Assembly (NCBI RefSeq): GCF_030272695.1
Contig: NZ_JARFYN010000032.1
Location: 1-64,000 of the forward strand
Source of the DNA: Martinezella calliandrae
GTDB taxonomy: Bacteria > Pseudomonadota > Alphaproteobacteria > Rhizobiales > Rhizobiaceae
Direction of reading: 5' to 3'
Length of the DNA stretch: 64,000 nt
The first letter of the stretch is position 1, and each line of letters opens with the position of its first letter. Positions 1-8,888 of the stretch are shown here, piece after piece. Below the pieces are notes generated by a model. The model ran no database searches and was not told the origin of the DNA. It saw only the letters and a list, made by a program, of their open reading frames with translations. The position numbers and the translations under genes were made by a program.

Positions 1-1918
1 CCCCTCCTCCGCCGCCGGAGAAGCCGCCGCCACCACCGCCTCCCGCGGAAAATGCCGAGGAAGAGCTCGATACCGGCGCCGGGATGGTAGACGCGATCGT
101 GGATGCCATGGAGGAAGAGAAGTCGCCGATCGTTCCGCCGATATTACCCGAGCGAAAATCGCCGGAATACCAGACCGGCGCATACGCCGCTGCCGCTGCC
201 CCGGCGGCTGTGGCAAGCCAGGCTTCGAAAGCGCGCGACCAGGGCTTTTCGACGCCGAGTGCGACTGCATAGGGCAGCAGTTTTTCGAAGTGCTGCGGCG
301 ACATCTGCGGCGCGTCCTGCATGTTCATTCGGTCGCGTTCGGCGAGCGTCAGATATTGCCGCAAGCCAGCAATGCCATCTGTCATCTTTCGTCCGAGCGG
401 CGTTGGCGCCCCCATCAGGAAGAAGAAGACGACATTGAGAGCGAAGATGCCGACGATGCCGGCCACCAACGCCAGTTCGCCCGCTTTCATCAGCGGCGCA
501 ACCAACGCCGCGAAAACGCTGGTGATGACCGACACCATGACGAACCCGATGAAGGCGAAGACCAGCACGGAAAAGATGCGCCGTCCGAGACCGGCATCGT
601 GACGAAGGAACGTCCGACCTATCGCGCCGGCAAAGATCGTGACGACGATCGACAGGATGCCCGGCAACACGATGAGCGGCAGTGCATTCTCATGTAGGCG
701 GCCGAAGATGACGATAGCGGCCAGGATCAGCACCGACGCGGCAATACCGGCAGTAATGTAGAGCGAATTGGCCTTGTAATATTCGCCGCGATGGTCGCGC
801 TCAATGGCGCTGCGGAATTTCGAGCCGAGCTGCTGCACCGACTGGCCGCTTTCCTTGTCGATGACAAGCGGGGAGAATGGCCCGAGGGCCTGCATGAGCA
901 CCTTGTCGCCGCCGCCGAGATCGCTGCCGGCCTTGCCAGTCATGCGGATGACGACCTTGCTCTTCAGATCGTCGAGGACGACATAGCCGCGCACCGCAAG
1001 ATCGATCGCGGTTGCCGACAGCGCCGTCCATCCCGCACCGGAAAAACCTCTATTGTCGATATAGTTGACCAATGCCGGCGAAATGCCATCGGGCGGATCC
1101 CAACGCGGAACCATCACGCCTCGCGGCGGATCTCGCCCGACGGCGATCCAACTGCGGAGATAGTAGGCGAACACTAAAGACAGGCCGCTGATGGCGATGA
1201 TCGCGTCGAGATGGTCGGTGATGAACCAACGCCATTGCTGGCTGCTGCTCGGCGCCGCGATCGCGCCCTTCGGCAGTTTGATGGCGATCGTCAGGCCCTC
1301 GCCCGGGGCCAGGGGCAGTGTCGTGACGAAGGTGATCCTGTCCGCCTCCGCACTGGCGCTCGCGTCCCGGCCCGTCGAGCCGATGGGCCCGGTGTAATAG
1401 GCAATCTGCTGCGGCTTCGCACCATCCGGCAGGGTGGCGGTGGCCGAAGCGCGAAGGATCGGGAATTGCCAGCCATTGCCGGTGACGTTCCAATAAAGCT
1501 CGTCGTGATCGTCAAAATAGCGGATCTGCCTGTTCGTGTTGTAGGTGATACGGAAGGTATGCGGACCGCGGTTTATGATCCGATCGGCGTTTCCGATGTA
1601 GATGCGCTCCCCGCCTTCGATGTGTTCCTTGCGCCAGTCCTCCGGCGCTCCGTCGCGCTCGACAGAGACAACGTCAAAATCCACCTGCACCTGGCGGCCG
1701 GCGGAATCGACGAGAGTTAGCGGAAAGTCCCGGAATATACCGCGACGGATGGCCCGGCCTTCCGCATTTACCGCAATCGTCTCGGTGACATGCATTGAGC
1801 CGTCGCGATTGAGGGTAATGGCCTGATCGAAAGCGTTGATGACTTCGGTGGCCGACGCAATTGATGCGGAAAACAGCAAGAGCAAGGCGACAAAGAGTCC
1901 GGAAAGCCAACGCGTCAT
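1..1918 (-). CDS. DUF2207 membrane protein, 3' end beyond window
   Basis: The frame is open from an ATG at 1918 to the window edge (639 codons, no stop), so the C-terminus is missing. The N-terminus is a signal peptide (hydrophobic residues about 5-22, ending ASA). It is followed by an extracytoplasmic beta-rich region of about 200 residues, one membrane segment near residue 240, a cytoplasmic stretch, and a cluster of hydrophobic segments at about 385-500. The visible end is Ser/Gly-rich and runs into poly-glycine (GGGGGGGFSGGGGG), the usual ending of DUF2207 proteins. A GGGGGTG ribosome site precedes the ATG. Function is unknown; the family is often found beside LemA proteins, and a lemA gene lies two genes upstream here. 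The family call is from domain style and composition and is fairly secure. Confidence 0.85.
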   Translation of the reverse strand, partial: MTRWLSGLFVALLLLFSASIASATEVINAFDQAITLNRDGSMHVTETIAVNAEGRAIRRGIFRDFPLTLVDSAGRQVQVDFDVVSVERDGAPEDWRKEHIEGGERIYIGNADRIINRGPHTFRITYNTNRQIRYFDDHDELYWNVTGNGWQFPILRASATATLPDGAKPQQIAYYTGPIGSTGRDASASAEADRITFVTTLPLAPGEGLTIAIKLPKGAIAAPSSSQQWRWFITDHLDAIIAISGLSLVFAYYLRSWIAVGRDPPRGVMVPRWDPPDGISPALVNYIDNRGFSGAGWTALSATAIDLAVRGYVVLDDLKSKVVIRMTGKAGSDLGGGDKVLMQALGPFSPLVIDKESGQSVQQLGSKFRSAIERDHRGEYYKANSLYITAGIAASVLILAAIVIFGRLHENALPLIVLPGILSIVVTIFAGAIGRTFLRHDAGLGRRIFSVLVFAFIGFVMVSVITSVFAALVAPLMKAGELALVAGIVGIFALNVVFFFLMGAPTPLGRKMTDGIAGLRQYLTLAERDRMNMQDAPQMSPQHFEKLLPYAVALGVEKPWSRAFEAWLATAAGAAAAAYAPVWYSGDFRSGNIGGTIGDFSSSMASTIASTIPAPVSSSSSAFSAGGGGGGGFSGGGGG

Positions 1919-1997
1919 CACACCCCCATGTGATCCGACGGCACCAATCAGGATGCCGCACATGCCCAAATCTTTATCCGCCTGCCCTGAGGCAGTG

Positions 1998-3254
1998 TCA
2001 GTCGCTGTGGGCGACCCCTAATGACGCGAGAACATCCCAATAGGCCGGGAAGGTCTTGGCGACGCAATCGGGGTCGAGAATCGTGATGCCACCAATCTTG
2101 AGCCCGGCAAGCGCGAAGCTCATGGCGATGCGGTGATCGGCAAAGCTATCGATCTTGGCCGGCAGCACTTTGCCGGCAAGACTCGGGTCGGATGCAACGA
2201 TCAGGTCGTCGCCTTCTTCGGTGCCGAGGCCAGGAAAGATGCGCGACAGGCCGCTCGACAGTGCCCGGACGCGATCGCACTCCTTGACGCGGAGATTGGC
2301 AATACCAACGAAACGCACTGGCGTTTCGTTGAAGGCGGCAAGGACCGCAAGCGTCGGAATGGCGTCCTGCATCTGCGATCCGTCGATAACGGCGGGCAAA
2401 TGCGGAAACTGCGAGATCAAGTCGTAAGCGCGGGCGTCCGGCTGCGAGAATTCTGTCGCCGGCGTGCCGAGATCGATCTTGCCGCCGGTCAGCACCTCAG
2501 CCGCCCAGAGATAGGTCGCAGCCGACGCGTCGGGTTCGACGGGGAAATCGGTCGCATGGTAGCCAATCGGCTCGACGCGCCAGGTCACCGGGCTGGGGCG
2601 CTCGACCTTGGCGCCGAAAGCGCGCATTGCGGCGACCGTGAGATCGATATAGCCGAGCGCGCCGATATGTTCGCCAAGCAGCTCGACATCAACCGGACGG
2701 TCGCCGCCGGCGGCCATCATGAGAAGGGCGGAAACATATTGGCTGGAGAGGCCGCCATCGATCTGCACGCGGTTCGCCTCGAAGCGACCGGTACCGTTGA
2801 CGGTGACCGGCGGGCAGCCGGTCTCGGCAGTCGCGTCGATGCCGAGAGAGCGCAGAGCATCGACCAGCGGGCCGATCGGCCGCTTGCGCATATGGGCGTC
2901 GCCATCGACCACCACCTTGCCGTCGACGAGCGCAGCGGCAGCCGTCAGGAAGCGCGTCGCGGTGCCGGCATTGCCGAGAAATAGGGGCGCGACAGGCGAG
3001 TTGAGCTTGCCGCTGCCGGTGACGATGAACGTGGTGTCGTCGGGCTCATCGATCGTCACTCCCATCGCGCGCAGCGCTTCGGCCATATAACGCGTGTCGT
3101 CGCTCTTCAGCGCGCCCGTCAGCCGGCTCGTTCCCTTCGCGAGGCCGGCAAGCAGCAACGCGCGGTTGGTGATCGACTTTGACCCCGGCGGCATAGCGCG
3201 TCCGGTTAGCGGCTTGCCGGGGGGGATAATCGTGAGTTTGGCTCTACCCATCAT
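1998..3254 (-). CDS. aroA: 3-phosphoshikimate 1-carboxyvinyltransferase (EPSP synthase)
   Basis: Transfers enolpyruvate from PEP to shikimate 3-phosphate in the cytoplasmic shikimate pathway. Seen: the N-terminal PGSKSITNRAL motif (about residues 22-32), the LFLGNAGTATRF loop (about 91-102), RKRPIGPLVDALR, an ECDRV-type segment and the DHRIAMSFALAG motif near the end. At 418 residues it is compact and closer in pattern to class I enzymes than to the longer class II type. The position matching Pro101 of the E. coli enzyme is Phe102. Start: two consecutive ATGs (3254, 3251) after AAAGAG; the first is used, and a TTG at 3257 also fits. It lies between lemA and the DUF2207 gene, genes that are commonly neighbours. 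A second, class II aroA elsewhere in the genome is possible, so whether this copy is the housekeeping one is uncertain. Confidence 0.93.
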   Translation of the reverse strand: MMGRAKLTIIPPGKPLTGRAMPPGSKSITNRALLLAGLAKGTSRLTGALKSDDTRYMAEALRAMGVTIDEPDDTTFIVTGSGKLNSPVAPLFLGNAGTATRFLTAAAALVDGKVVVDGDAHMRKRPIGPLVDALRSLGIDATAETGCPPVTVNGTGRFEANRVQIDGGLSSQYVSALLMMAAGGDRPVDVELLGEHIGALGYIDLTVAAMRAFGAKVERPSPVTWRVEPIGYHATDFPVEPDASAATYLWAAEVLTGGKIDLGTPATEFSQPDARAYDLISQFPHLPAVIDGSQMQDAIPTLAVLAAFNETPVRFVGIANLRVKECDRVRALSSGLSRIFPGLGTEEGDDLIVASDPSLAGKVLPAKIDSFADHRIAMSFALAGLKIGGITILDPDCVAKTFPAYWDVLASLGVAHSD

Positions 3255-3337
3255 CAATCTCTTTGGTCAATCAGGAAAGCGGCCGACGGCCTGCGGCTTC
3301 CTTTACCGCCTGGAATACAAAACCGGTAGCAGAAATC

Positions 3338-3889
3338 TCAAAATTTGACGGATGGAACGGCGCGATCGGCCTCGTTCGCGATTTCGAAGAAGGCACGCTT
3401 GGTGAAACCGAAGGAACCGGCGAGAAGATTGTTGGGAAAGCTCTCGACCTTGACGTTTAGATCGCGGGCCGCGCCATTGTAATACCGTCGCGACATCTGG
3501 ATTTCGTCCTCGATACCTTCGAGGGAACGCTGCAATTCGAGGAAATTGGCATTGGCTTTCAGATCGGGATAGGCTTCGGCAAGCGCGATCACACGGCCGA
3601 GAGCTTGCGAAAGCAGGCCTTCCACCTGGCCACGAGCAGCGACATCGCCCGGTGGCACGGCCTGGGCCTTGTTGCGCAGTTCCACGACCTCTTCCAACGT
3701 CTGCCGCTCATGGGCCGCATAGCCTTTTACGGTCTCGATCAGATTGGGGATCAGGTCGGCGCGGCGCTTCAACTGCACGTCGATACCGGACCATGCCTCC
3801 TCCGCCACCTGTCTGGCGCGAACGAGACCGTTGTAGATGAAAACGACGTAAAGCACGGCCAGAATGATGACCGCCAAAATAAGATACAT
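3338..3889 (-). CDS. LemA family protein
   Basis: A 183-residue protein with a single N-terminal membrane segment (residues 2-18) followed by a long helical domain. The LemA signature is clear: YNGLVRAR, EAWSGIDVQLKRRADLIPNL at about 31-50, then a Glu/Ala-rich helical bundle and SRRYYNGAARDLN near the C-terminus. LemA proteins are membrane-anchored helical bundles of poorly defined function, often encoded with DUF2207 or M48 peptidase genes. Here a DUF2207 gene is two genes downstream with aroA between. The gap from glyQ is 86 bases and the strand is the same, so co-transcription is possible. Start ATG 3889, preceded by a GGGGG tract. Confidence 0.93.
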   Translation of the reverse strand: MYLILAVIILAVLYVVFIYNGLVRARQVAEEAWSGIDVQLKRRADLIPNLIETVKGYAAHERQTLEEVVELRNKAQAVPPGDVAARGQVEGLLSQALGRVIALAEAYPDLKANANFLELQRSLEGIEDEIQMSRRYYNGAARDLNVKVESFPNNLLAGSFGFTKRAFFEIANEADRAVPSVKF

Positions 3890-3975
3890 CGCGAACCCCC
3901 GCTGCGATTACAATGCACGGGAGACTATGCGCCTTCGCGGATGTTGTCATCCGCTTTCGCCATTCTATGAAGGAC

Positions 3976-4935
3976 TTAGGCTGCCTGCTTGTCCCAGTTC
4001 GCCCCGCCTGCATCCGTCAGCAGGAAAGCTTCGCCGCAGGCTTTCGCCAGCGTGCGGACACGCAGGATGTAACTCTGCCGTTCGGTGACCGAGATCACGC
4101 CGCGGGCATCGAGCAGATTGAAGACGTGGCTGGCCTTGATGCACTGGTCGTAAGCGGGGAACACGCACTTGTGCAGGAGCTGATTGGCATTGTCGCCCGG
4201 CGCGCCGGCGGCGAGCAGCGCTTGGCATTCCCCTTCTGCGTCGATGAAGTGGCGGTGCAGCATCTCGGTGTTGGCGTACTCGAAATTATGCCGGGAATAT
4301 TCCTGCTCTGCCTGCAGGAAGACATCACCGTAGGTGATCTTCTCGTCGCCTTCGAGACCGTTGAAATTCAGATCGTAGACGCTGTCGACGCCCTGGACAT
4401 AGGTTGCCAGCCGTTCGAGACCATAGGTCAATTCGCCGGCGACCGGTGCGCATTCGATGCCACAGACCTGCTGGAAATAGGTGAACTGCGACACTTCCAT
4501 ACCGTCGCACCAGCATTCCCAGCCGAGACCCCAGGCGCCAAGCGTCGGGCTTTCCCAATCATCCTCGACGAAACGGATATCATGCACCAATGGATCGAGG
4601 CCAATTGCCGCGAGCGAGCCGAGGTAAAGCTCCTGCAGGTTTGGCGGGTTCGGCTTCAGAATGACCTGATATTGATAATAGTGCTGCATGCGATTGGGGT
4701 TTTCGCCATAACGACCGTCCGATGGCCGGCGCGACGGCTGCACATAGGCGGCCTTCCACGGCTTCGGGCCAAGCGCGCGCAGCGTGGTTGCCGGATGGAA
4801 CGTGCCAGCGCCGACTTCCATGTCGTAGGGCTGAAGAACCGCGCAACCCTTGTCAGCCCAATAATTGTGCAGGGTCAGGATCAGCGCCTGGAACGAGCGC
4901 TTCGGATTCATGTTGTCGGGCGGGGTCGCGGTCAT
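3976..4935 (-). CDS. glyQ: Glycine--tRNA ligase alpha subunit
   Basis: Alpha subunit of the bacterial alpha2beta2 glycyl-tRNA synthetase, which charges tRNA-Gly in the cytoplasm. Diagnostic stretches are ILTLHNYWADKGCAVLQPYD, EVGAGTFHPATTLRALGP, NRMQHYYQYQVILKP, LGAWGLGWECWCDGMEV and ELTYGLERLATYVQ. The frame is open further upstream to 4983, but ATG 4935 has a GAAGAAA site about 9 bases before it and gives the normal 319-residue length. The beta subunit gene (glyS) is not in the window. The next genes on this strand are lemA, aroA and the DUF2207 gene, so glyS may lie just beyond position 1 or elsewhere. Confidence 0.96.
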   Translation of the reverse strand: MTATPPDNMNPKRSFQALILTLHNYWADKGCAVLQPYDMEVGAGTFHPATTLRALGPKPWKAAYVQPSRRPSDGRYGENPNRMQHYYQYQVILKPNPPNLQELYLGSLAAIGLDPLVHDIRFVEDDWESPTLGAWGLGWECWCDGMEVSQFTYFQQVCGIECAPVAGELTYGLERLATYVQGVDSVYDLNFNGLEGDEKITYGDVFLQAEQEYSRHNFEYANTEMLHRHFIDAEGECQALLAAGAPGDNANQLLHKCVFPAYDQCIKASHVFNLLDARGVISVTERQSYILRVRTLAKACGEAFLLTDAGGANWDKQAA

Positions 4936-5058
4936 GGAGATCGATTTCTTCAGGTAATGGATTATTTGCCGGACAGGTGCCACGGCGAGACGGAAGGGTC
5001 AAGGCTTTCGCGCCAAACCGTCGCGGTCACCTTTCCTGTTTCCGCCAGCTATCTGACG

Positions 5059-5250
5059 CTATTCATCATCCCGCTTCACCCGATACTCCCCTGTTTTCGG
5101 GTCCTTTACCAGCGTGCCCATGGCGCCTGTGCGCCGTTCGCTTTCGGCGCGGCGCGATTTCTCGGTGAGCTTTTGGGCATCGCGCACGAAGCGCCGATAA
5201 AGAAACCAAATACCGCCGACGGCGACGATGAAGAAGATGATCTGCGGCAT
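5059..5250 (-). CDS. Small single-pass membrane protein
   Basis: A 63-residue protein starting MPQIIFFIVAVGGIWFLYRR: one N-terminal membrane helix (residues 3-17) with positive residues after it, then a charged cytoplasmic tail (EKSRRAESERRTGAMGTLVKDPKTGEYRV). The frame is open further upstream, but ATG 5250 follows a GGGAG site and gives a sensible membrane protein. It starts 16 bases after the sppA stop and precedes glyQ on the same strand, so it is probably in an operon with sppA. I do not recognise a named family. The short tail with KDPxTGEYxV looks conserved rather than random. Function unknown. Confidence 0.75.
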   Translation of the reverse strand: MPQIIFFIVAVGGIWFLYRRFVRDAQKLTEKSRRAESERRTGAMGTLVKDPKTGEYRVKRDDE

Positions 5251-5266
5251 CTCGCGGCACTCCCGG

Positions 5267-6127
5267 TTACAATCCGTACCGCCCCCACAATGCCTTCTCC
5301 TCTGCCACCTCCGCAAGTCCAGAGGCAAGGCCGGCGCCGATGCCGTCCATGCCCGAAAGGGAAATGCCCGGCGCACGGCGGCCGAAGAGGCTGCGCGGCG
5401 TCGTGACCAGCTCAAGCTTGACCTTGTCGCCGAAACGCTTCCTCAGTTCCTGGCGCATATCGCCGAGCCCGTCGATCAGGCCCAGTTCCAGACCGCGCCC
5501 GCCGGTCCAGAAGAGGCCGGAAAACACGTCCTCGTCGCCGGCAAGTTTACCCGCCCGACGCTCGCGCACCATGTCGATGAAAACCTTGTGGATTTCCAGT
5601 TGCAGGCTCTTCAGATATTCAATGTCCTTTTCTTTCTCCGGCTGGAACGGATCGAGGATCACCTTGTTTTCGCCGGCAGTATATACACGGCGCTCCACCC
5701 CGAGCTTCTTCAACAGCTCCGGAAAACCGAACCCGCCTGAAACGACGCCGATGGAACCGACGATGGAAGTGGCATCGGCAATGATCTCATCGCCTGCCAG
5801 CGCGATCATATAGCCGCCGGATGCCGCGACATCCTCGACGAAGACCAGCACCTTCTTCTCTCTCTCACGAGCAAGATCGCGGATGCGATTATAGATCATC
5901 CGCGATTGGACCGGCGAACCGCCCGGCGAATTGATGACGATCGCAACGGCCGGGGCAGCCTTCATGCTGAAGGCCTTTTCCAGCGCCAGTGAGACACCCG
6001 CCAAATTCAGCGACTGCCGGAGAGGACCGCCGCCGGACGCGATGACGCCGCTCAGCCGGACGACAGGGACAACCACTTCATCCTTGCGAAACCGCTTCGG
6101 AAGCATGCGCCTGAAAAATCCAGCCAT
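5267..6127 (-). CDS. sppA: S49 family serine peptidase (SppA/SohB-like)
   Basis: A signal-peptide peptidase-like protease of the S49 (ClpP-fold) family with a catalytic Ser-Lys dyad. Seen: INSPGGSPVQS (about 66-75), EDVAASGGYMIALAGDEI with the nucleophile Ser103, TSIVGSIGV, and Lys155 in AGENKVIL as the probable general base. At 286 residues it is the short, single-domain form. Start ATG 6127 has AGGAACGACGA before it; an ATG at 6145 in the same frame would add six residues. There is no clear N-terminal membrane helix, so it may be cytoplasmic or peripheral rather than anchored like E. coli SppA. It is the first gene of the probable sppA/small membrane protein unit. Confidence 0.9.
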   Translation of the reverse strand: MAGFFRRMLPKRFRKDEVVVPVVRLSGVIASGGGPLRQSLNLAGVSLALEKAFSMKAAPAVAIVINSPGGSPVQSRMIYNRIRDLAREREKKVLVFVEDVAASGGYMIALAGDEIIADATSIVGSIGVVSGGFGFPELLKKLGVERRVYTAGENKVILDPFQPEKEKDIEYLKSLQLEIHKVFIDMVRERRAGKLAGDEDVFSGLFWTGGRGLELGLIDGLGDMRQELRKRFGDKVKLELVTTPRSLFGRRAPGISLSGMDGIGAGLASGLAEVAEEKALWGRYGL

Positions 6128-6557
6128 TCGTCGTTCCTGATTCATGATGTTTGCTGCAGGTGATGTATGCATGGAAACGGCAAACGCAACATCAATCATT
6201 GCATTTCGCGCTCGGCTTCCTTCTGCCGGCATAGTTTTTCATCAATATGAAGAGAGGTTGAGGGGAAGGGAGGACCGGCTTTCGCCGCAAGCACGGCAGC
6301 CTGGAAAAGCTTTTCTCCGTTCCCGCCAAGATTGGGCGTCGCCCCTCTACATTCGTAGATCAAAAAAATTAGTTTTGTGGGGTTGTGATCAGGATTTCCG
6401 CATGTCCAGCCAGGCTGCCAACGCGCCGACACGGCGGGCTCCCGCTTCTGCTCGGCCCTTCTTGATGTGGATTCCGTTCATGGGTTTTGTCCCTGTGGTG
6501 TCGCGTGGCAACCCCAATTATGTCGCTTGCTTTCGGTCGGTCACATCGTGCGGTCTC
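6128..6557. other. Intergenic region, no supported gene
   Basis: 430 bases between the sppA start and the 3' end of the hydrolase gene. It must hold the sppA promoter and perhaps the hydrolase terminator. Two short open frames (plus 6144-6635, minus 6196-6432) have no ribosome site, no recognisable motif and unconvincing composition. An AT-rich patch (AAAAAAATTAG) lies near 6361. Confidence 0.5.
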
Positions 6558-7607
6558 TTAGGGGCTTGTCTTCAACGCTCGACTAAATGCGGTAACAACC
6601 ATATCGATCAGCTGTGCATGGATTTCGTTCCGTGAGCGTCCTCTACCATCCGAGCAGATCGGATCACCTAGGTCTTCAGATTCGGCGATCTCGGCTGCAC
6701 CGGGTTTGCATTCGGGAAACATGCTAAAGTGGCTCGCATCTTCGATCGTGGAATATGTCGCATGTGGAATGGCTTCTGCAATTTTAGCGGCCTGCACGGT
6801 CAGAGGGATTTTTCCGGGTTGACCTAGATTTACGAGGACAACGGGAATTGAAATTCGGGAAAAGGTACTGAATTCAAAGACATCGACAGGCCCAGGATCA
6901 ATCGCCATAGCAAATCTGACGCGCGCATCTTCATTGTCGCGACCGGCCAACGTCAAATCCATGGCATGTAAATCGACGCCGCTTTGCCTGACCCATTCAC
7001 AAAGCGAAGAATTGAGCGCGTCCGTATCGCAATAGCTCGCCAAGCGTTTGGAGTCGATGCGAGCACCTGCTATTGCCAACGCCGTGCTGCCGCCCATTGA
7101 AAGCCCAAGGATCCCTACCTTGTTAAGCTCAAGGTGCTCTCTAAAAGCAGCGTTTTTTCTCGTCGCGTTCAGGGTCTCAGTGATATCCGCAGGCCTCAAC
7201 CAAAGTTTCATCGTTTCCGCTGCGGATCGGTTTGCACCTGTATTTCCGGGATGAGTAGGGGCGGCCACAACGAACCCCTGCTTCGCTAAGGGCATCGCAA
7301 TCCAGCTCAAGGCTTGTGCATTTCCTGCCAATCCAGCGCCGTGAGAAAGCAATACCAGGGGGAATTTCCCGTACGCGATCGGAGCGTCGAGCATGGCGGG
7401 CGTCCCCACAAAAAAGAGGCTCTCACCAAGCGAGACCGGTTTGCCACCTGAGTCTGCCGGATACCAAACAGTCACAGCGAGATCGCTGCCCCGCTCCTTG
7501 GAGGGAACCGCAACCTGACGCACGCCGACATCTCCGCTGGCAGAGGCCGATTGCTGCATTATCGCGATGGCACAAAGCATTAGCGAAATTTTCATCAATA
7601 ATTTCAT
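6558..7607 (-). CDS. Exported alpha/beta hydrolase (PAF-acetylhydrolase/dienelactone-hydrolase type)
   Basis: A 349-residue protein with an N-terminal signal peptide (hydrophobic 5-17, ending SASA near 24) and an alpha/beta hydrolase domain. Seen: an oxyanion-region LLSHGAG (about 86-92), the nucleophile elbow GILGLSMGGS with Ser170, and a C-terminal DASHFSMF with His293 as the likely catalytic histidine. The acid residue is not obvious; the usual Gly-x-x-D strand is replaced by NLGQPGK. The phrase VWYPADSGGKP near the N-terminus is common in this family, which includes platelet-activating factor acetylhydrolase-like enzymes. The substrate is unknown. The gene lies 231 bases downstream of an AraC-type regulator on the same strand, a recurrent pairing that suggests regulated expression. 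Confidence 0.85.
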   Translation of the reverse strand: MKLLMKISLMLCAIAIMQQSASASGDVGVRQVAVPSKERGSDLAVTVWYPADSGGKPVSLGESLFFVGTPAMLDAPIAYGKFPLVLLSHGAGLAGNAQALSWIAMPLAKQGFVVAAPTHPGNTGANRSAAETMKLWLRPADITETLNATRKNAAFREHLELNKVGILGLSMGGSTALAIAGARIDSKRLASYCDTDALNSSLCEWVRQSGVDLHAMDLTLAGRDNEDARVRFAMAIDPGPVDVFEFSTFSRISIPVVLVNLGQPGKIPLTVQAAKIAEAIPHATYSTIEDASHFSMFPECKPGAAEIAESEDLGDPICSDGRGRSRNEIHAQLIDMVVTAFSRALKTSP

Positions 7608-7838
7608 TGTGCCCCTCTTGTGGCTCTCATCCTCGACATACCGTCAATCCCCGCAGCGCACTTGGATTATTAGGCAACCCGGGATGACGTGTGCTCAGGC
7701 TCAAGATTGACGGGAAAACAGGCCAGCTCGCCCTCGAACGCGATCTTGGACGTCCGAGATCGCGATCCAGGTCGTTTAGTCTAATGATTGTCGCCCGAGG
7801 CGGAGGACTGCGAGGAGACGCGGGCCTCAGTCCGCGCC

Positions 7839-8888
7839 TCAGGGCAAAGGTATTTCACCACCGACGCGGCGATAGGCGCTAGGGGTCATGCCCATGATAC
7901 GCATAAACTCCCGATTGAAGTTCGACTTCGTGCCGAACCCGGATTCCTGCATGATCACTGTCACCGGATCACCTGTTGCGACCAACCGTCGCTTCGCATC
8001 GCCGACCCTGTACTCGTTCACGATCTGTGAGACGTTGCGACCGTGAACTCGGTTCAGAGCGCCAGAAATCTGCCGTGCAGGTATGCCCGCTCGCCGCGCG
8101 AGGCGTTCCAGTGTCAGGTCCGGGTCGCGATAGAGATGTTGCGCGCTCATCAGCGCATCGATCCGCTGCGCTATGGTTGCGTCCTCCTCGCTGCTTGAAG
8201 AGGACGGGAAAGATAGAGCTTCGGGAGTTGCGAAGCTCCGCTCCGTCGCGTTGGAGTCCATATCGGGACGGGCGTTGTAGGCAACCGTAGCGGCATAGCC
8301 AGCAACCGCCAGCCAAAGGACATTTGCAACGGTTAGGACCGTTCGGGCCTGCTGACTTTCGCCGAAGGAAAGATCGAGCGCTACCGTTGCGTCGATAAAG
8401 GCCGTCGTAATAAGCAAAACCGCCACTGCGACGAGCGCTTTATGCGCGGTCCACTCATCGTTGATCCGCACTGCGGCAAGTGCACCTGGCCCCTGCCGCG
8501 CCACCCGCAGCAGGGCAAGTCCGTATCCGAGACAGGTCGCAAAAAGAACGAAATCGATTGGCGTGCGCCAGAAGGCGACAAGACCTGCCACAAAGCTCGC
8601 CGGTATTACGTGTAGCCACAGGTCTGAGAATTTCGCGGCGTTGTTACGATGGAGCTGATCGAAGGCTGCGAAGGAGAGCCCCGGCAGAAGCGCCGCGACG
8701 ATCGGCTGGATAAAGCGTGCCGGATACCAACCGATGTTCCAGTTCAGTCCCAACAAAACCGCTTGAACGGCGAGGCTCGCGACGAGCAGCGAAAATAGGC
8801 CAACCTTTCGCTCTCCCTGTCGGACCATCCGCACAAGGATAAGGCAGAGTAGAAGTGAAACGACGAACGGCAGCGGAATCGATGGCAT
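7839..8888 (-). CDS. Membrane-anchored AraC family transcriptional regulator
   Basis: A 349-residue protein. Residues 1-200 form about six or seven hydrophobic segments (e.g. PLPFVVSLLLCLILVRMV and LLVASLAVQAVLLGL). Residues about 240-345 are an AraC-type double helix-turn-helix (LTLERLARRAGIPARQIS and a second HTH around VTVIMQESGFGTKSNFNREF, ending TPSAYRR). Such proteins are integral membrane transcription factors whose N-terminal domain probably senses an envelope or membrane signal. It precedes the secreted hydrolase gene on the same strand, its likely target. Start ATG 8888. Confidence 0.9.
   Translation of the reverse strand: MPSIPLPFVVSLLLCLILVRMVRQGERKVGLFSLLVASLAVQAVLLGLNWNIGWYPARFIQPIVAALLPGLSFAAFDQLHRNNAAKFSDLWLHVIPASFVAGLVAFWRTPIDFVLFATCLGYGLALLRVARQGPGALAAVRINDEWTAHKALVAVAVLLITTAFIDATVALDLSFGESQQARTVLTVANVLWLAVAGYAATVAYNARPDMDSNATERSFATPEALSFPSSSSSEEDATIAQRIDALMSAQHLYRDPDLTLERLARRAGIPARQISGALNRVHGRNVSQIVNEYRVGDAKRRLVATGDPVTVIMQESGFGTKSNFNREFMRIMGMTPSAYRRVGGEIPLP

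Noticed and set aside
3913..5406. A 497-codon plus-strand open frame
   Set aside because: Antisense to glyQ and the small membrane protein; no motif.
6144..6635. Open frames on both strands between sppA and the hydrolase gene (plus 6144-6635, minus 6196-6432)
   Set aside because: No ribosome sites, no motifs, and the plus-strand frame runs into the 3' end of the hydrolase gene.
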